A stretch of DNA of 64,000 bases from Chlorobiaceae bacterium (GCA_012972835.1 JABDHK010000006.1:90470-154469); one strand, 5' to 3'; shown: positions 26,933 through 37,384, numbered from the stretch's first letter. The notes: a model not told the origin generated them from the letters alone. A program made the numbers and translations.

Positions 26933-28552
26933 TCAGTGTGCTGATGAGAGATCGGCTTTTTCTCCTTTCTGTATTCTGATCAGGAGGAGGAGTGGCAGGG
27001 CGAGGGCAAAGAGGAGGGCGATGAGCATGAAGGCGTCCATATAGGCGAGGTGGTGGCTTTGGGCGGTTACAGTTCCTTCGAGTGCTTTGATGCCGGCGAG
27101 TTCTGCTTCGCTTTGTGAGAGCCCTGCTTTGGTGCTGGCGAGCTGTTGCACGGACTGGAGCCTTGTGACTGCTGCGGGATCGTAGGGTGAGAGGTGGCTG
27201 AGGAGCTCTACCCTGTGTGCTGCTACTCGTCTGGCGATATAGGTATTGGTGAGTGCTATGCCGAAGGAGCCGCCGAGCTGGCGTACCATGTTGTTGAGTC
27301 CGGTTGCCTGTCCGATGTCTTTGCCGTGCAGGCCTGTTACGGCGAGCATGGTTACGGGTATGAAGATGAAGCCGAGTGCAAAGCCGCGGAGGAGAAGTAT
27401 CCAGAAGAAGTTTTCTGCTCCTGACTGCATGGTTTGCTGGCCAAGTTCCCAGCAGAAGAGTGTGAATGCTACCATGCCGATTGCCATGAGTTTTTTGGGA
27501 TTGATGCCTCGCTGCATGGCGATGCCGAGGGGCATGGAGATCATGCCGGTTACCATGGCGCTGGGAAAGAGCACCATGCCGGTGAGGAGTGCGGTGAAGC
27601 CGAGAAGGCGCTGGACAAAGACCGGAAAGACAAAAAGTGAACCGTAGAGGCCGTAACCGACGACAAAAGTGAGCACAGCACCTATGGCGAGGTTTTTGCT
27701 CCGTGCCAGTACGCGGAGGTCAACGGCGGGCTCTTTGGTGTGGAGCTCCCACCAGACAAATGCGATCAATGCTATTGCGGCGATGATGGTAAACCATGTG
27801 ATGTATGGGGTTTCGAACCAGTCTTTGGACTCTCCCCGTTCGAGAATGAACTGGAGGGATCCGATGCCTACAGCAAGCAGGGCGATGCCTGTCCAGTCGA
27901 TTCTGGAGACGGAGTGCTGTGCTTTTGGTTCCCGGAGGAAGGTGAAGGCTGACCATGCGGCAAGCAGGCCGATGGGGATGTTGACGAAGAAGCACCAGTC
28001 CCAGGAGAAATAGTCGACAAGGAAGCCTCCGAGGAGGGGGCCTATGGTGGGACCGAGCACAAGTCCCATGGAGAAGATGCCGGTTGCCTTGCCTCGTTCT
28101 TCGGGGCGATAGGTTTCGTAAAGGATTGCCTGGGAGGTTGGCAGGAGTGCTCCGCCGCCGAGGCCCTGCAGAAAGCGGAAAATAACGAGTGCCCAGATGT
28201 TCGGGGCCATGCCGCAGAGAAGTGAGGCAAAGGTAAAGAGGAGTATGGAGCCGATGTAGTAGTTACGGCGTCCGAGCAGGTTGCCGAGAAATCCTGAGAG
28301 GGGGATGACTATGACGTTGGCTATGGCGTAGCTGGTGACGACCCAGGCGACGTCGTCGATGCTGGCACCGAGGTTGCCGCTGATCTGGGTGAGTGCTACG
28401 TTGACAATGGTGGTGTCGATCAGTTCGAGCATGGCCGACACGATCACGGTGAGGGTGATGATGATTTTCCGGAATCCGGTGTCGTAGGTCTGGGCTGTAT
28501 TGGGGAGCATTGCTGCTACCGATATGCCGTTCTGTTGTACTGGTTGTGCCAT
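26933..28552 (-). CDS. MFS drug exporter, DHA2 family (EmrB/QacA type)
   Basis: 539 aa, 14 predicted membrane segments. Features include ELIDTTIVNVALTQISGNLG in the first segment and GFLGNLLGRRNYYIGSILL (motif A region). It is the inner-membrane pump of a tripartite system and uses proton motive force. It is last in the order tolC, usp, emrA, emrB on the minus strand. A ribosome site AGGAATC lies ahead of the ATG. Many long antisense frames occur here because of G+C-rich third positions and are not genes. Confidence 0.93.
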   Translation of the reverse strand: MAQPVQQNGISVAAMLPNTAQTYDTGFRKIIITLTVIVSAMLELIDTTIVNVALTQISGNLGASIDDVAWVVTSYAIANVIVIPLSGFLGNLLGRRNYYIGSILLFTFASLLCGMAPNIWALVIFRFLQGLGGGALLPTSQAILYETYRPEERGKATGIFSMGLVLGPTIGPLLGGFLVDYFSWDWCFFVNIPIGLLAAWSAFTFLREPKAQHSVSRIDWTGIALLAVGIGSLQFILERGESKDWFETPYITWFTIIAAIALIAFVWWELHTKEPAVDLRVLARSKNLAIGAVLTFVVGYGLYGSLFVFPVFVQRLLGFTALLTGMVLFPSAMVTGMISMPLGIAMQRGINPKKLMAIGMVAFTLFCWELGQQTMQSGAENFFWILLLRGFALGFIFIPVTMLAVTGLHGKDIGQATGLNNMVRQLGGSFGIALTNTYIARRVAAHRVELLSHLSPYDPAAVTRLQSVQQLASTKAGLSQSEAELAGIKALEGTVTAQSHHLAYMDAFMLIALLFALALPLLLLIRIQKGEKADLSSAH

Positions 28553-28664
28553 GATGTTGCTTGATTCCTATTGCCTTGTTCCTGGATCCTTCACCAGTTG
28601 GCTTGCTTTTTGTCTCTGGCTCTTTCACCTCACAAGGAGGGGGTTCAAAATAACAAAAAGGTGG

Positions 28665-29705
28665 TTATTGAATTTTTATGTCGACGACTACATTCATTCC
28701 TGCGGCAAGCTGATGATCTTTGTCTGGCTTTTCAGTGAAGATGATTTTGACTGGCACCCGCTGCGTGACTTTTATGAAGTTACCGCTTGCGTTATCTGGA
28801 GGCAGTAGAGTAAATTTGGCGCCGGTGCCTGATGAGAGTGACTCTACCTTTCCTTTGAACTCTTTGTCGGGGTAGGCGTCAACCTTGATGGTGACGGGTT
28901 GGCCGGGACGGATGTTTTCAAGCTGGGTTTCCTTGAAGTTTGCCACTACCCAAAGCTCCTTGCTGCCGACTATGCCGATGAGCTGCTGGCCGAGGGCTAC
29001 ATATTGGCCTGGCTGAACATTTTTTTTTGCTACCTGGCCGTTGGCTGGTGTGGTGATGCTGGTGTAGGAGAGCTGCAGTTCGGCCTGGCGAAGTTCGGCT
29101 TCACGCTTTTTGACTTCGGCTTTTTGCAGCGGTATCTGGGCGAGGGCAGCCTGTGACTGGTTGCCAGCGGCAGCATATTGGGCTGATGCGGCTTGTGCTC
29201 CGGCTTTGACGGCGTCGAACTCTGCCTGTGATATGACATCCTGGTGACGGAGATTTTCGCCTCGGTGAAGGTCGGCCTGCTGTTTGCGGCTTGTTGCTGC
29301 GGCTGCGCTGGCTGAAGCACTGGAGGCATTTGCCTGGTTGGTGGTTGCCTTTACAGCAGCTTGTGCGCTCTCCAAGGCTGCTGCAGCAATGTCGCGGCGG
29401 ACTTCGTAGTCAGCGGCTTCGAGGCGGATGAGGGTGTCGCCCTGGTGCACCAGCTGGTTGTCGGTTGCCAGAACTTCCTGCACTTTGCCGGGGATACGTG
29501 AGATGACCGGGTAGACATCCCCCTCTATCTGGGCGTTGTCGGTTTCGACATAGAGGAATGAGTGGTAGAGGGTTTTTCCTCCCCAGATGAGGGCGCCTGT
29601 GATGAGGATGCCGGCAATAATGATGCGCAGGGGGTTTGAAGCCTTGAGCGGGTCTTTTTCGGAGTTCTTGTTTTCAGGCTTTGTTTTTGATTCAGGATGT
29701 TCCAT
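28665..29705 (-). CDS. HlyD/EmrA-type membrane fusion protein
   Basis: 346 aa. One membrane anchor lies at about residues 28-46. Then come a biotinyl-lipoyl-like half motif (SRIPGKVQEVLATDNQLVHQ), an alanine/glutamine-rich coiled-coil hairpin (about 100-210) and the second half motif with TPANGQVAKKNVQPGQ. It bridges the EmrB pump and the TolC channel through the periplasm. It lies one base after the Usp gene stop on the same strand, clearly one operon. Confidence 0.93.
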   Translation of the reverse strand: MEHPESKTKPENKNSEKDPLKASNPLRIIIAGILITGALIWGGKTLYHSFLYVETDNAQIEGDVYPVISRIPGKVQEVLATDNQLVHQGDTLIRLEAADYEVRRDIAAAALESAQAAVKATTNQANASSASASAAAATSRKQQADLHRGENLRHQDVISQAEFDAVKAGAQAASAQYAAAGNQSQAALAQIPLQKAEVKKREAELRQAELQLSYTSITTPANGQVAKKNVQPGQYVALGQQLIGIVGSKELWVVANFKETQLENIRPGQPVTIKVDAYPDKEFKGKVESLSSGTGAKFTLLPPDNASGNFIKVTQRVPVKIIFTEKPDKDHQLAAGMNVVVDIKIQ

Positions 29706-29706
29706 G

Positions 29707-30174
29707 TTATTTCTGGTTGTTGTCGTGAAGAGAATCGTTCTGAACCTTTTGTTCTGCAGTTGTAAGAGTGTTTGTTGGTGTTTTCAGTATTACAACGGGA
29801 CAAAATGCCCTGCGCATCACTGTTTCTGTTGTACTTCCCACGAGAAGCCGGGTTATGGCGTTGGTGCCGTGTGAGCCGAGTACAATCATATCCATAGCAT
29901 GCTCTTGTGCATAGAAGAGAATCCCCGCTGCAGGCTCACCGTATTGAACGGTAAAAAGGGCGTGTGCGTTGTGTTGTGCAAGCATTTCACTGTAGCGGGA
30001 AAATTCATGCAGGTGCTTTTTCAGTGTGAGGTCATCATCACTTCTGCGGGGTGCTATATAGAGGAGAGTAAGCTCCATTGCTGCCTGATGCATGGTGGCG
30101 GCATATTGCACTACAGCATCCGAGAATGCGGAAAAATCTACGGCGCAGAGTATTTTTTTTCGTGGTATGGTCAT
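29707..30174 (-). CDS. Universal stress protein (UspA family)
   Basis: 155 aa. The start IPRKKILCAVDFSAFSDAVV and the ATP-binding signature G-2x-G-9x-G-S/T, seen as GSHGTNAITRLLVGST (about residues 113-128), place it in the ATP-binding Usp class. It is cytoplasmic. Its position is unusual: it lies between tolC and emrA, one base from each, so it is made together with the efflux pump. A role in sensing energy state or stress for the pump is an inference. Confidence 0.92.
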   Translation of the reverse strand: MTIPRKKILCAVDFSAFSDAVVQYAATMHQAAMELTLLYIAPRRSDDDLTLKKHLHEFSRYSEMLAQHNAHALFTVQYGEPAAGILFYAQEHAMDMIVLGSHGTNAITRLLVGSTTETVMRRAFCPVVILKTPTNTLTTAEQKVQNDSLHDNNQK

Positions 30175-30175
30175 G

Positions 30176-31501
30176 TTACCAGAATATCTCCCCGGTTGCC
30201 CGTTTCAGTGTGTAGTTGTTCATGACATAGGCATAGTTGGCCTGCAGTCTGGCAAGTTCTGCTTCGGAGAGTGATGCTTCTGTGTTGAGCAGGTCAAGCA
30301 CTGTCGCCATGCCGTTTTCGTAGCGGGTTCTTGCATGTTCAGCAGCAAGTTTGGCCTGCTGCACCTGTACTTCGGTTGTTGTGATCTTTTCTGACGAGGT
30401 CTTCAGTGCGTGGATGGTCTCTTCGACATCACTCCTGACTTGCAGCTCTGTGTCAAATTTTCGCTGAGCGGCGGCGTGCATGAGGGCGGTTGCTTCCTGG
30501 CGCTCGGCACTTGTTTTAAAGCCGCTGAAGAGAGGCACTTCCAGATGCAGGCTGCCGACAAAATTTTCACGGATTTCATTGATATCGGGCAGGAGGCCGT
30601 TGGTGACGCCGTAGGAGGCGCTGGCGGAGAGCACGGGCAGACCATCATGCATGGCAATGGATCGCCGTTGTCTGGCGGCATGTTCCTGTTCAATGGAGAG
30701 CTTCATCTCAAGCCGCTGCTCCAGTGCTTGGGTGAGCAGTTCGCTCTCTTTGCGTTCTGCAGGAGTGACGGAGAAGGATCCCTGCATGGTGAGCGGGAGA
30801 TTGTCGGCTATTCCGGTGAGATGCCGCAGGGAAAGTTCCCGGCGGAGCAGCTCATGGTTCAGGTCGAGCATTTTGCTTTTTGCGGCTGCGATGCGCACTT
30901 CGGTGGAAAGGACATCGAATCTGGTTGCAGCGCCTGTCTGGTAGCGTTTTGTGGTGAAGTCAAGCGCCTTGTTGAGGGCGGTTATCTCTTTCTGTTCGAC
31001 CGTTATGTTTTCGCGTAAAAAGAGGATGCCGTAAAAGAGCTGAACGGCCTGAAAGGAGAGATCTCTCCGGGAGAGTTCAAGTGACTGTTCGGCGGTTTTT
31101 TTCCCTGTGCGTGCAAGATCGACAGTTGATCCTCGTTTGCCAAAATCGAAGAGTGTTGCCTTGGCGGTGATTTTGGCTTCGTAGTTGTCGTTGGGTGCAA
31201 ACTTGAGCATGGGACTTCCAAAGAAACTCATTTCCGGGACCGGGTTGAGGTAGGTGTAGCCTGCAGTAGCGGTGATCTGTGGAAGATATGCGCTTCTGCC
31301 CTGGGTAATGCGGGCATTTGCCGCTTTTACATCATCGGCTCCGGCCTTTAGGATATGGTTGTTTTCGATGACAAGGCGTATGGTTTGTTCTATGGTCAGG
31401 GGTGCTTCTGTGGTGTTTTCGGCACTGGTTGCACGGCATGGTGTGGCGAGGAGCATGAGTGTTGCTGCTATTGCGGCTGTTCTGAGAAGAGGGCTGTGCA
31501 T
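30176..31501 (-). CDS. TolC-like outer membrane efflux channel
   Basis: 441 aa. A signal peptide (residues 1-26) ends near the second alanine/threonine cluster. Two OEP repeats with long coiled-coil helices follow (about 40-230 and 240-435), including the end MATVLDLLNTEASLSEAEL typical of the family. It forms the trimeric exit duct of the tripartite efflux system. It is the first gene of the operon; a sigma-54 promoter lies 43 bases upstream of its start codon. Confidence 0.92.
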   Translation of the reverse strand: MHSPLLRTAAIAATLMLLATPCRATSAENTTEAPLTIEQTIRLVIENNHILKAGADDVKAANARITQGRSAYLPQITATAGYTYLNPVPEMSFFGSPMLKFAPNDNYEAKITAKATLFDFGKRGSTVDLARTGKKTAEQSLELSRRDLSFQAVQLFYGILFLRENITVEQKEITALNKALDFTTKRYQTGAATRFDVLSTEVRIAAAKSKMLDLNHELLRRELSLRHLTGIADNLPLTMQGSFSVTPAERKESELLTQALEQRLEMKLSIEQEHAARQRRSIAMHDGLPVLSASASYGVTNGLLPDINEIRENFVGSLHLEVPLFSGFKTSAERQEATALMHAAAQRKFDTELQVRSDVEETIHALKTSSEKITTTEVQVQQAKLAAEHARTRYENGMATVLDLLNTEASLSEAELARLQANYAYVMNNYTLKRATGEIFW

Positions 31502-31543
31502 GGGTGCTGGTTGTTTTTTTGTGATAGCTATTGGGGGTAGTTC

Positions 31544-31559
31544 AGCAAATAGTGTGCCA
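31544..31559 (-). promoter_or_regulatory. Sigma-54 promoter of the efflux operon
   Basis: The minus strand reads TGGCAC-ACTAT-TTGCT: both the -24 (TGGCAC) and -12 (TTGCT) elements of the RpoN consensus with the exact five-base spacer. It points toward tolC (start 31501). A divergently encoded sigma-54 enhancer-binding protein starts 127 bases away. Enhancer sites would be expected in 31570-31680 but were not pinned down. Confidence 0.88.
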
Positions 31560-31685
31560 GGAGAGAAAAAGGGAGGGGCTAATGGTACTTATAAGAGTTA
31601 TGGGAGGTATGGGTTCTGAAAAAGTCGGAAAATTCTTTATTTTGGGGGATTGAGATTTCGGAATAACTGGGTTTATTTTTTTGTT

Positions 31686-33785
31686 ATGAGGGTTGATTCG
31701 GTGTTTGAGGCGCATCAGCTTATGTTGTATATCAGTGATGCGGTGGGGTCTATTCGGGATCCTGATGAGTTGTTTCGTGTGGTGACTGATAAGTTGCGGC
31801 TTGTGTTTGCGTTTGATTCGGTGGTGATTATTACGCTTGACAAGGAGCGGCGGTATAGTAATGTTTTTTTTGAGATGCTTCGGTTTCAGTTGCCGGAGAG
31901 TGTTGAGCGGAGGAAGAGGCCTGTTGCGGGGTCGTGGATTGAGACGCATTTAACTGATGTGTCGGTGTCGGTGTTTAGTATTGCGGAGATTGTTGATCGG
32001 TATCCTGCGGATTTTCCGGTGCCGCATGTGCTTTTGGATGTTGGTATGCGCCAAGTTGTTCTTTCGCCGTTACGTACGGGGGGTAAGGTGATCGGGTTTT
32101 TGACTTTTGTGATGAGAGATGAAAAACAGTGGCCGGAGAGTGACAGGGAGCTGCTTGCTTTGCTTTCGTCGCCTGTTGCGGTTGCTGTGAGTAATGCGCT
32201 TGCCTATGAGGAGCTGCGTATTCGTGAAGCGCAGACGGTGATGCAGCTTGCGGTAAACAATGCCCTGCTTACCATCAAGGATCGAAGCCGGATGATGCTT
32301 GCTGTGTGTGAACAGATTGATAAAGTGGTGCCGTGTACCTTTCTTGGAATTCGTGTCATGGGCCGTGATGGCAGATATCTTGTGTATGATAATTTCATGC
32401 GTGAAGATGGTCGTGGTTTTTTTCCAATAACTTCGAATGAAAAGCTGGATGTTGCCAATTTTGAAGAGATTGCGCGGGAGAGCTTTTCATTGATCAAGAA
32501 TCCTGGATGCTTTTGTGGGGAGGCGTTTGTGCGGCTTTGTGCAAGCTACCGGATTCTGGCTGTTGTGAGGGAGAAGTTTGGTGTCTGCTCTCTGCTGACT
32601 GTGTTGTTGTGGGATACTCCGGGGAGTTGTGCGGGGTTGATTATTTCGGATACTTCCCGATCGTTTGATGAGCATGACCAGACTACCGTCAACCTGATTG
32701 TGTCTCAGCTCTCGCTTGCCCTGCAGAACTATCTTGCTTTTGAGGAGATTGATGAGCTTCGCCGCAAGCTTGAAGGGGAGCGTACCTGTCTTATTGAGGA
32801 GATCAATGCGGATCACAATTTTGAGGAGATCATCGGCAAGAGCGCTCCTTTGACGGCGGTATTGCGGCGGGTAAGTCAGGTTGCGAATACAGATGCCACG
32901 GTGCTGATACAGGGAGAGACTGGGACGGGAAAGGAGCTGTTTGCGCGTGCCCTGCACAATCTTTCGACCCGTAGGAAGCGTGCATTGATCAAGATAAATT
33001 GTGCGACTCTGCCGGGCACACTGATTGAATCGGAGCTTTTCGGGCATGAGAAAGGGAGTTTTACTGGTGCGGTGGAGCGTCGGATTGGCAAGTTTGAGCT
33101 GGCCGAGGGGGGGACGGTCTTTCTTGATGAGATTGGCGAGCTGCCGCTGGAGTTGCAGGCTAAGCTGCTTCGTGTGCTTCAGGAGCGTGAACTTGAGCGG
33201 CTTGGGGGGAAAATGGTGATCAAGGTTGATGTGCGAGTGATTGCGGCCACGAACCGTGATCTTGAAAGAGAGGTTGCTGAGGGGAGGTTTCGGGAGGATC
33301 TTTTTTTCCGTCTCAATGTTTTTCCTCTCGCCATTCCCTCACTTAGTGAGCGGCGTGAAGATATTCCGATGCTTGCGGTGCACTTTGCCGCTAAATTTGC
33401 AAGGGAGTTTGGCAAGCCGGTTCGGGTATTCAGGGAGCGTGATATGCAGCGTCTTGTTGCACGTGAGTGGAAGGGCAATATCCGTGAGCTTGCCCATTTG
33501 ATTGAGCAGGCGGTTATTGTGTCAGAAGGAGTTGCGCTTGATTTTTCAGAGCTGCTCTCTCGCGCTGAGTTGCATGCTGAACGCCCTGTTGCAGGAGAGC
33601 GGAGAAGCATGCGTGAGTTTGAACGTGATGTTGCCATGATGGAGCGTGAGCTGATTCTTGATGCTCTTGACCACTCGAATGGCAGGGTGAGCGGGGAAGG
33701 TGGTGCGGCTGAGCGGCTTGCGATGCATCCGAAGACACTTTATTCGAGGATTGAAAAGCTTGGGGTGAAGAAGAGGTTTCAGTAA
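31686..33785 (+). CDS. Sigma-54 enhancer-binding regulator (GAF-AAA+-HTH)
   Basis: 699 aa from the ATG at 31686; a TTG 12 codons earlier is a weaker start. The N-terminal 340 residues contain two GAF-like domains and no phospho-receiver domain, so it probably senses a small molecule. The AAA+ core follows: Walker [15 protein letters not shown] (about residue 420), the sigma-54 contact loop as GSFTGA (a tolerated variant of GAFTGA), and [12 protein letters not shown]. The C-terminus has a Fis-type helix-turn-helix ([19 protein letters not shown]). It resembles FhlA/NorR-type activators. The neighbouring divergent sigma-54 promoter makes the tolC-usp-emrAB operon its obvious target, with likely autoregulation. 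Confidence 0.93.
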   Translation: MRVDSVFEAHQLMLYISDAVGSIRDPDELFRVVTDKLRLVFAFDSVVIITLDKERRYSNVFFEMLRFQLPESVERRKRPVAGSWIETHLTDVSVSVFSIAEIVDRYPADFPVPHVLLDVGMRQVVLSPLRTGGKVIGFLTFVMRDEKQWPESDRELLALLSSPVAVAVSNALAYEELRIREAQTVMQLAVNNALLTIKDRSRMMLAVCEQIDKVVPCTFLGIRVMGRDGRYLVYDNFMREDGRGFFPITSNEKLDVANFEEIARESFSLIKNPGCFCGEAFVRLCASYRILAVVREKFGVCSLLTVLLWDTPGSCAGLIISDTSRSFDEHDQTTVNLIVSQLSLALQNYLAFEEIDELRRKLEGERTCLIEEINADHNFEEIIGKSAPLTAVLRRVSQVANTDATVLIQGETGTGKELFARALHNLSTRRKRALIKINCATLPGTLIESELFGHEKGSFTGAVERRIGKFELAEGGTVFLDEIGELPLELQAKLLRVLQERELERLGGKMVIKVDVRVIAATNRDLEREVAEGRFREDLFFRLNVFPLAIPSLSERREDIPMLAVHFAAKFAREFGKPVRVFRERDMQRLVAREWKGNIRELAHLIEQAVIVSEGVALDFSELLSRAELHAERPVAGERRSMREFERDVAMMERELILDALDHSNGRVSGEGGAAERLAMHPKTLYSRIEKLGVKKRFQ

Positions 33786-33845
33786 GGGAGGGAAGAAGGG
33801 GAAAGTGACTGAAAGGACACAAGGGACGAATGTGACTTATGGGTT

Positions 33846-35069
33846 TTAGCCACAAATAGCTCTGATGGCGTTGGCTACAATCGGGATACCCTCGACGATC
33901 TGTTCTGGGGTGTTGTTGCAGTAGGAGAGGCGGAGGGAGTTGTTTTGCTGGCCGGCGGGGTCGAAGGTTTTACCGGCGACAAAGACTGCTCCGCCATTGA
34001 TGGCGAGGGTCATGATTTGGGTCGCATCGGCTGTGGCTGGGAGGGTAAGCCAGATATAGAATCCTCCTCGTGGTTCGTTCCACTGCACATAGTTTGGCAA
34101 GTGCTCCCTGAGGGCGGCAACCATTGTGGAGGCTCTCTTCTTGTATTCATGGCGGACACTTGCAACATAGCTGTATATCTGGCCGGAACGAATGAATGCA
34201 TCGGCGAGCACCTGAGTGAAACTTGGTGAACAGGCATCGGCTGACTGTTTGATGAGTTCGCATTTCTGGTAAATCTTTTCGGGCACCAGCATCCAGCCAA
34301 GTCTCAGGCCGGGGCCAAGAATCTTGGAGAATGAGCCGGTATAGCAAACATTGATGCCGTCCGGATTAATCGCCTTGATCGGCTTGAGTCGGTCACGATC
34401 CTCTTCGAAAAAATAGAGATCTCCGTAAGCGTCATCTTCAATGAGCGGAATGTTGGTTCCCTGAAGTGAGGCTATAAGCTGCTCTTTGCGTTCGGTGGTG
34501 TAGAGTACTCCTGCCGGGTTGTGAAAATAGGGGGTGATATAGAGAAACTTGGCTCTCTCTTTTCTCTGGATTTCTTGGCTCAACCGGTCAATTACAATGC
34601 CTTCGCGATCAACCGGAACTCCTCTGAGTTCAGCTTCATAGGAGCGAAAGGCTGAGAGTGCGCCGATAAAACAGGGGTTTTCGACCAGTACAGCTTCTCC
34701 ACGATCAATAAAGGCTTTGCCGAGAATATTGAGTGCCTGCTGGGAACCGGTTGTGATGAGCAGTCTGTTTTCCTTTACCGGTAAACCTTTTGTTTCGAGA
34801 AAGCCTTCAAGTGATTCAAGGAGTGATGGCAGACCGGGTGTCGGAGCGTACTGGAATGCCGCCTGCTTTGTTTTGCTGTCAAGTTCCCGAAAAAGCTCTT
34901 CAACGGCTTGAACGGGAAAAAGGTCATTGCCGGGCATACCACCTGCGAATGATATAATGTCTGGTCTTGAGGCCAGGGTCATAAGATCCCTGATTTCAGA
35001 GGAACGGAGAGCTGATACGGATTTTGAAAACCTTGGCATGGCAGTGTAAATATTAAACTTGATAGACAT
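33846..35069 (-). CDS. PLP-dependent aminotransferase (class I/II, 2-aminoadipate/aromatic type)
   Basis: About 407 aa from the ATG at 35067-35069, which follows AGGGAAGG and overlaps the ACT gene. Another ATG at 35039 (MPRFSKSVSALRSS) starts the conserved part and is an alternative. Fold-type I features: TTGSQQALNILGKAF, ITPYFHNPAGVLY, EDDAYGDLYF, and the PLP lysine in GSFSKILGPGLRLGW. This subgroup acts on 2-aminoadipate, aromatic or branched substrates. Its operon (iorAB-paaK-ACT) points to aryl pyruvates: it would close the route from phenylacetyl-CoA or indoleacetyl-CoA to Phe/Trp, or the reverse (inference). Confidence 0.88.
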   Translation of the reverse strand: MSIKFNIYTAMPRFSKSVSALRSSEIRDLMTLASRPDIISFAGGMPGNDLFPVQAVEELFRELDSKTKQAAFQYAPTPGLPSLLESLEGFLETKGLPVKENRLLITTGSQQALNILGKAFIDRGEAVLVENPCFIGALSAFRSYEAELRGVPVDREGIVIDRLSQEIQRKERAKFLYITPYFHNPAGVLYTTERKEQLIASLQGTNIPLIEDDAYGDLYFFEEDRDRLKPIKAINPDGINVCYTGSFSKILGPGLRLGWMLVPEKIYQKCELIKQSADACSPSFTQVLADAFIRSGQIYSYVASVRHEYKKRASTMVAALREHLPNYVQWNEPRGGFYIWLTLPATADATQIMTLAINGGAVFVAGKTFDPAGQQNNSLRLSYCNNTPEQIVEGIPIVANAIRAICG

Positions 35070-35481
35070 CACCTTCCCTCAGGAGCTCCATTTTGTGTTC
35101 CTGCAGGACATCGATAATTTTCTTTAAAGATTCAGCCCTGATAACGACCGTGGCTTTGCACTCTCCAGAGGCAAAGGCGTACATATAGTCTATAGCGACG
35201 TTGTTGCTGGATATGATCTGGAGCGCCTTGTGCAGTCCTCCAGGACTGTGAGGAATTATCATCCCTACAACATCGGTAATTTTAACGGTAAAGCCATTGT
35301 TCTTAAGTACCTCTGCGGCCAGTTCAGGGCGGCCTACAATCATGCGCAGAATACCGTAATCAGCCGTATCGGCAATGCTGAAGGCAGAGATATTGATATC
35401 GTTGTCAGCAAGTATTCCAGTCAGTTCAGTCAGCCTGCCAGTCTTGTTTTCAAGAAAGACCGATAATTGTTTGATAATCAT
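35053..35481 (-). CDS. Tandem ACT-domain protein
   Basis: 142 aa with two ACT domains (about 3-68 and 72-137): MIIKQLSVFLENKTGRLTEL begins the first, and GMIIPHSPGGLHKALQII the second. ACT domains bind amino acids. Stand-alone tandem forms next to paaK and ior genes are common and probably sense an aromatic amino acid. It lies 14 bases after paaK and overlaps the aminotransferase start. Confidence 0.9.
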   Translation of the reverse strand: MIIKQLSVFLENKTGRLTELTGILADNDINISAFSIADTADYGILRMIVGRPELAAEVLKNNGFTVKITDVVGMIIPHSPGGLHKALQIISSNNVAIDYMYAFASGECKATVVIRAESLKKIIDVLQEHKMELLREGDVYQV

Positions 35482-35495
35482 GGCAACTCCTGTTT

Positions 35496-36797
35496 TTAAT
35501 GTAAATGACGCTTGTCGATGACCCGTTTTGCCTTGCCCATGCTGCGTTCTATGGTGCCGGGTTCAACCAGTCTGATTACGGCGCTGATACCAAGGGTGCT
35601 GGCTATATTGGCTTTTAAGCGCTGGCGAAGCCCTTCCAGCTCTTTCACTTCATCGGAAAAGAACGCTTCTTCAATTTCCACCTGTATCTCCATCCTGTCG
35701 AGGTTGTTGTCCCTGTCGACAACAATGAGATAGTGGGGTTTTGTTTCACTCATTTCAAGCAGTACCGACTCCACCTGCGAAGGGAAAACATTGACACCCC
35801 TTATAATGAGCATATCGTCCGTGCGTCCTACACATTTTTCCATGCGAACCAGCGTTCGACCGCACTCGCATTTTTCAGCATGGAGGCGGGTCAGGTCGCG
35901 TGTGCGGTAGCGGATAAGCGGCATAGCCTCTTTTGTTACCGGAGTAAACACCAGTTCGCCAAGTTCCCCGTAAGGGAGGACTTCGCCGGTTTCGGGGTTG
36001 ACAATTTCAGGAATAAAATGGTCTTCAAAAATATGCATGCCATGCTGAAAATGACACTCCATTGATACGCCTGGCCCGATGATTTCAGTGAGGCCGTATA
36101 TGTCGTAAGCTTTGATGCCGAGCACCTGCTCAATTTGAGTGCGCATCTCCTGAGTCCATGGTTCGGCACCGAAGATGCCAGCTTTAAGTTTGATCTTGCT
36201 GCGGTCTATTTTTTCCTCAACAAGGGATTCCCCGATGTAGGCTGCATAGGATGGCGTACAGGCAATGACTGTAGAGCCAAAGTCTTCCATGAGCTGCAGC
36301 TGTTTTTTTGTATTGCCACCGGATATGGGAATGACTGAAGCGCCCACTTTTTCAGCACCATAGTGCAGGCCAAGACCGCCGGTAAAAAGCCCATAGCCAT
36401 AGGCGACCTGGATGATGTCAGCTTTGGTGACACCAGCCATGGTGAGCGAACGGGCAACAACTTCACTCCACATCTGAACATCGTTATGGGTGTATCCAAC
36501 GACGGTTGACTTTCCTGTTGTACCACTTGAGGCATGAAAACGGACAATATCTGGCTGGGGAACAGCAAACATGCCGAATGGGTAGTTGTCGCGCAGGTCT
36601 TGCTTTGTTGTGAAGGGCAGCTTGTTCAAATCGTCGATTGACATAATGTCATCGGGTTCGATGCCCTCCTCCTGCAGTTTGTTGCGGTAGAATGGAACCG
36701 AGTCATAGACCCGTTTTACCATCTCCTTTAAGCGGTTCCCCTGAAGTTTCTGGAGCTCTTCCCGCTCCATACACTCAAAATGCCTGTTCCAGATCAT
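35496..36797 (-). CDS. paaK: Phenylacetate-CoA ligase
   Basis: 433 aa, full length. The AMP-binding signature is [19 protein letters not shown] (about residue 88). Further marks are [14 protein letters not shown] and the C-terminal [20 protein letters not shown] with the PaaK-type tail. It activates phenylacetate or other arylacetates with ATP and CoA. Its ATG overlaps the iorB stop by four bases. With IorAB it can run arylacetate to aryl pyruvate in the reductive direction or oxidise it in the other. Confidence 0.93.
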   Translation of the reverse strand: MIWNRHFECMEREELQKLQGNRLKEMVKRVYDSVPFYRNKLQEEGIEPDDIMSIDDLNKLPFTTKQDLRDNYPFGMFAVPQPDIVRFHASSGTTGKSTVVGYTHNDVQMWSEVVARSLTMAGVTKADIIQVAYGYGLFTGGLGLHYGAEKVGASVIPISGGNTKKQLQLMEDFGSTVIACTPSYAAYIGESLVEEKIDRSKIKLKAGIFGAEPWTQEMRTQIEQVLGIKAYDIYGLTEIIGPGVSMECHFQHGMHIFEDHFIPEIVNPETGEVLPYGELGELVFTPVTKEAMPLIRYRTRDLTRLHAEKCECGRTLVRMEKCVGRTDDMLIIRGVNVFPSQVESVLLEMSETKPHYLIVVDRDNNLDRMEIQVEIEEAFFSDEVKELEGLRQRLKANIASTLGISAVIRLVEPGTIERSMGKAKRVIDKRHLH

Positions 36798-37384
36798 GGC
36801 GTAGTGGCTTGATGTTGAGATAACTCTTCTCCTTTTCTGAATGCCCTGATGTTGACTGCCACAATTTCCGGGCCTTTTGCATGAAAGAGCGATTCGATAG
36901 CCTCTTCAAAATGTGTGGCAGCAATACCGATAAACGGGGAGGCAGCACCGAGCATGACCATGTTGGATGTTCTCGAATTACCGGCCTCACGTGCAAGTTC
37001 TGCTGCGTTGACCAGCACAGGAAGGTTTGTGCGGTGCAGTTCAGTGAGTATATCTTCCATTGCCGGATATCCCTCCATGTTGATAAACTGATCTGTCGAG
37101 GTTATCACCCGGCCAGCGGAAGCAAGAAGTGGCAGATAACGCAGTGCTTCAAGAGGTTCCACCGAGAGGATCAGGTTTGCGGTACCTTCAGCGATAAGAT
37201 CAGAATAAATCTCCCTGTTCGAAATCCGAAGATGTGACTGTACCGCACCTCCACGCTGGCTCATGCCATGCACCTCTGTCTGACGGATGGTGAGGCTACT
37301 TTGCAGTGCCGCACGGTCAATCACGGAAGCGATTGTAAGTATTCCCTGTCCGCCAACTCCAGCAAGAATAATATTGATATTCAT
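36794..37384 (-). CDS. iorB: Indolepyruvate:ferredoxin oxidoreductase, beta subunit
   Basis: 196 aa from the ATG at 37384 ([20 protein letters not shown]), the family's normal start; a 32-residue upstream extension is not family-like. GVGGQG binds the gamma-type domain interface, and [20 protein letters not shown] is the conserved block. The subunit pairs with IorA to interconvert aryl pyruvates and arylacetyl-CoA with ferredoxin. It lies ten bases after iorA. Confidence 0.94.
   Translation of the reverse strand: MNINIILAGVGGQGILTIASVIDRAALQSSLTIRQTEVHGMSQRGGAVQSHLRISNREIYSDLIAEGTANLILSVEPLEALRYLPLLASAGRVITSTDQFINMEGYPAMEDILTELHRTNLPVLVNAAELAREAGNSRTSNMVMLGAASPFIGIAATHFEEAIESLFHAKGPEIVAVNIRAFRKGEELSQHQATTP

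Noticed and set aside
27194..28013. Several plus-strand ORFs of 68-133 codons
   Set aside because: Antisense shadows of emrB, caused by strong third-position bias; their products have odd Glu/Gly/Tyr or Met/Pro/Arg-rich composition.
32487..33047. Minus-strand ORF of 186 codons
   Set aside because: Antisense to the sigma-54 regulator AAA+ domain; no family features.
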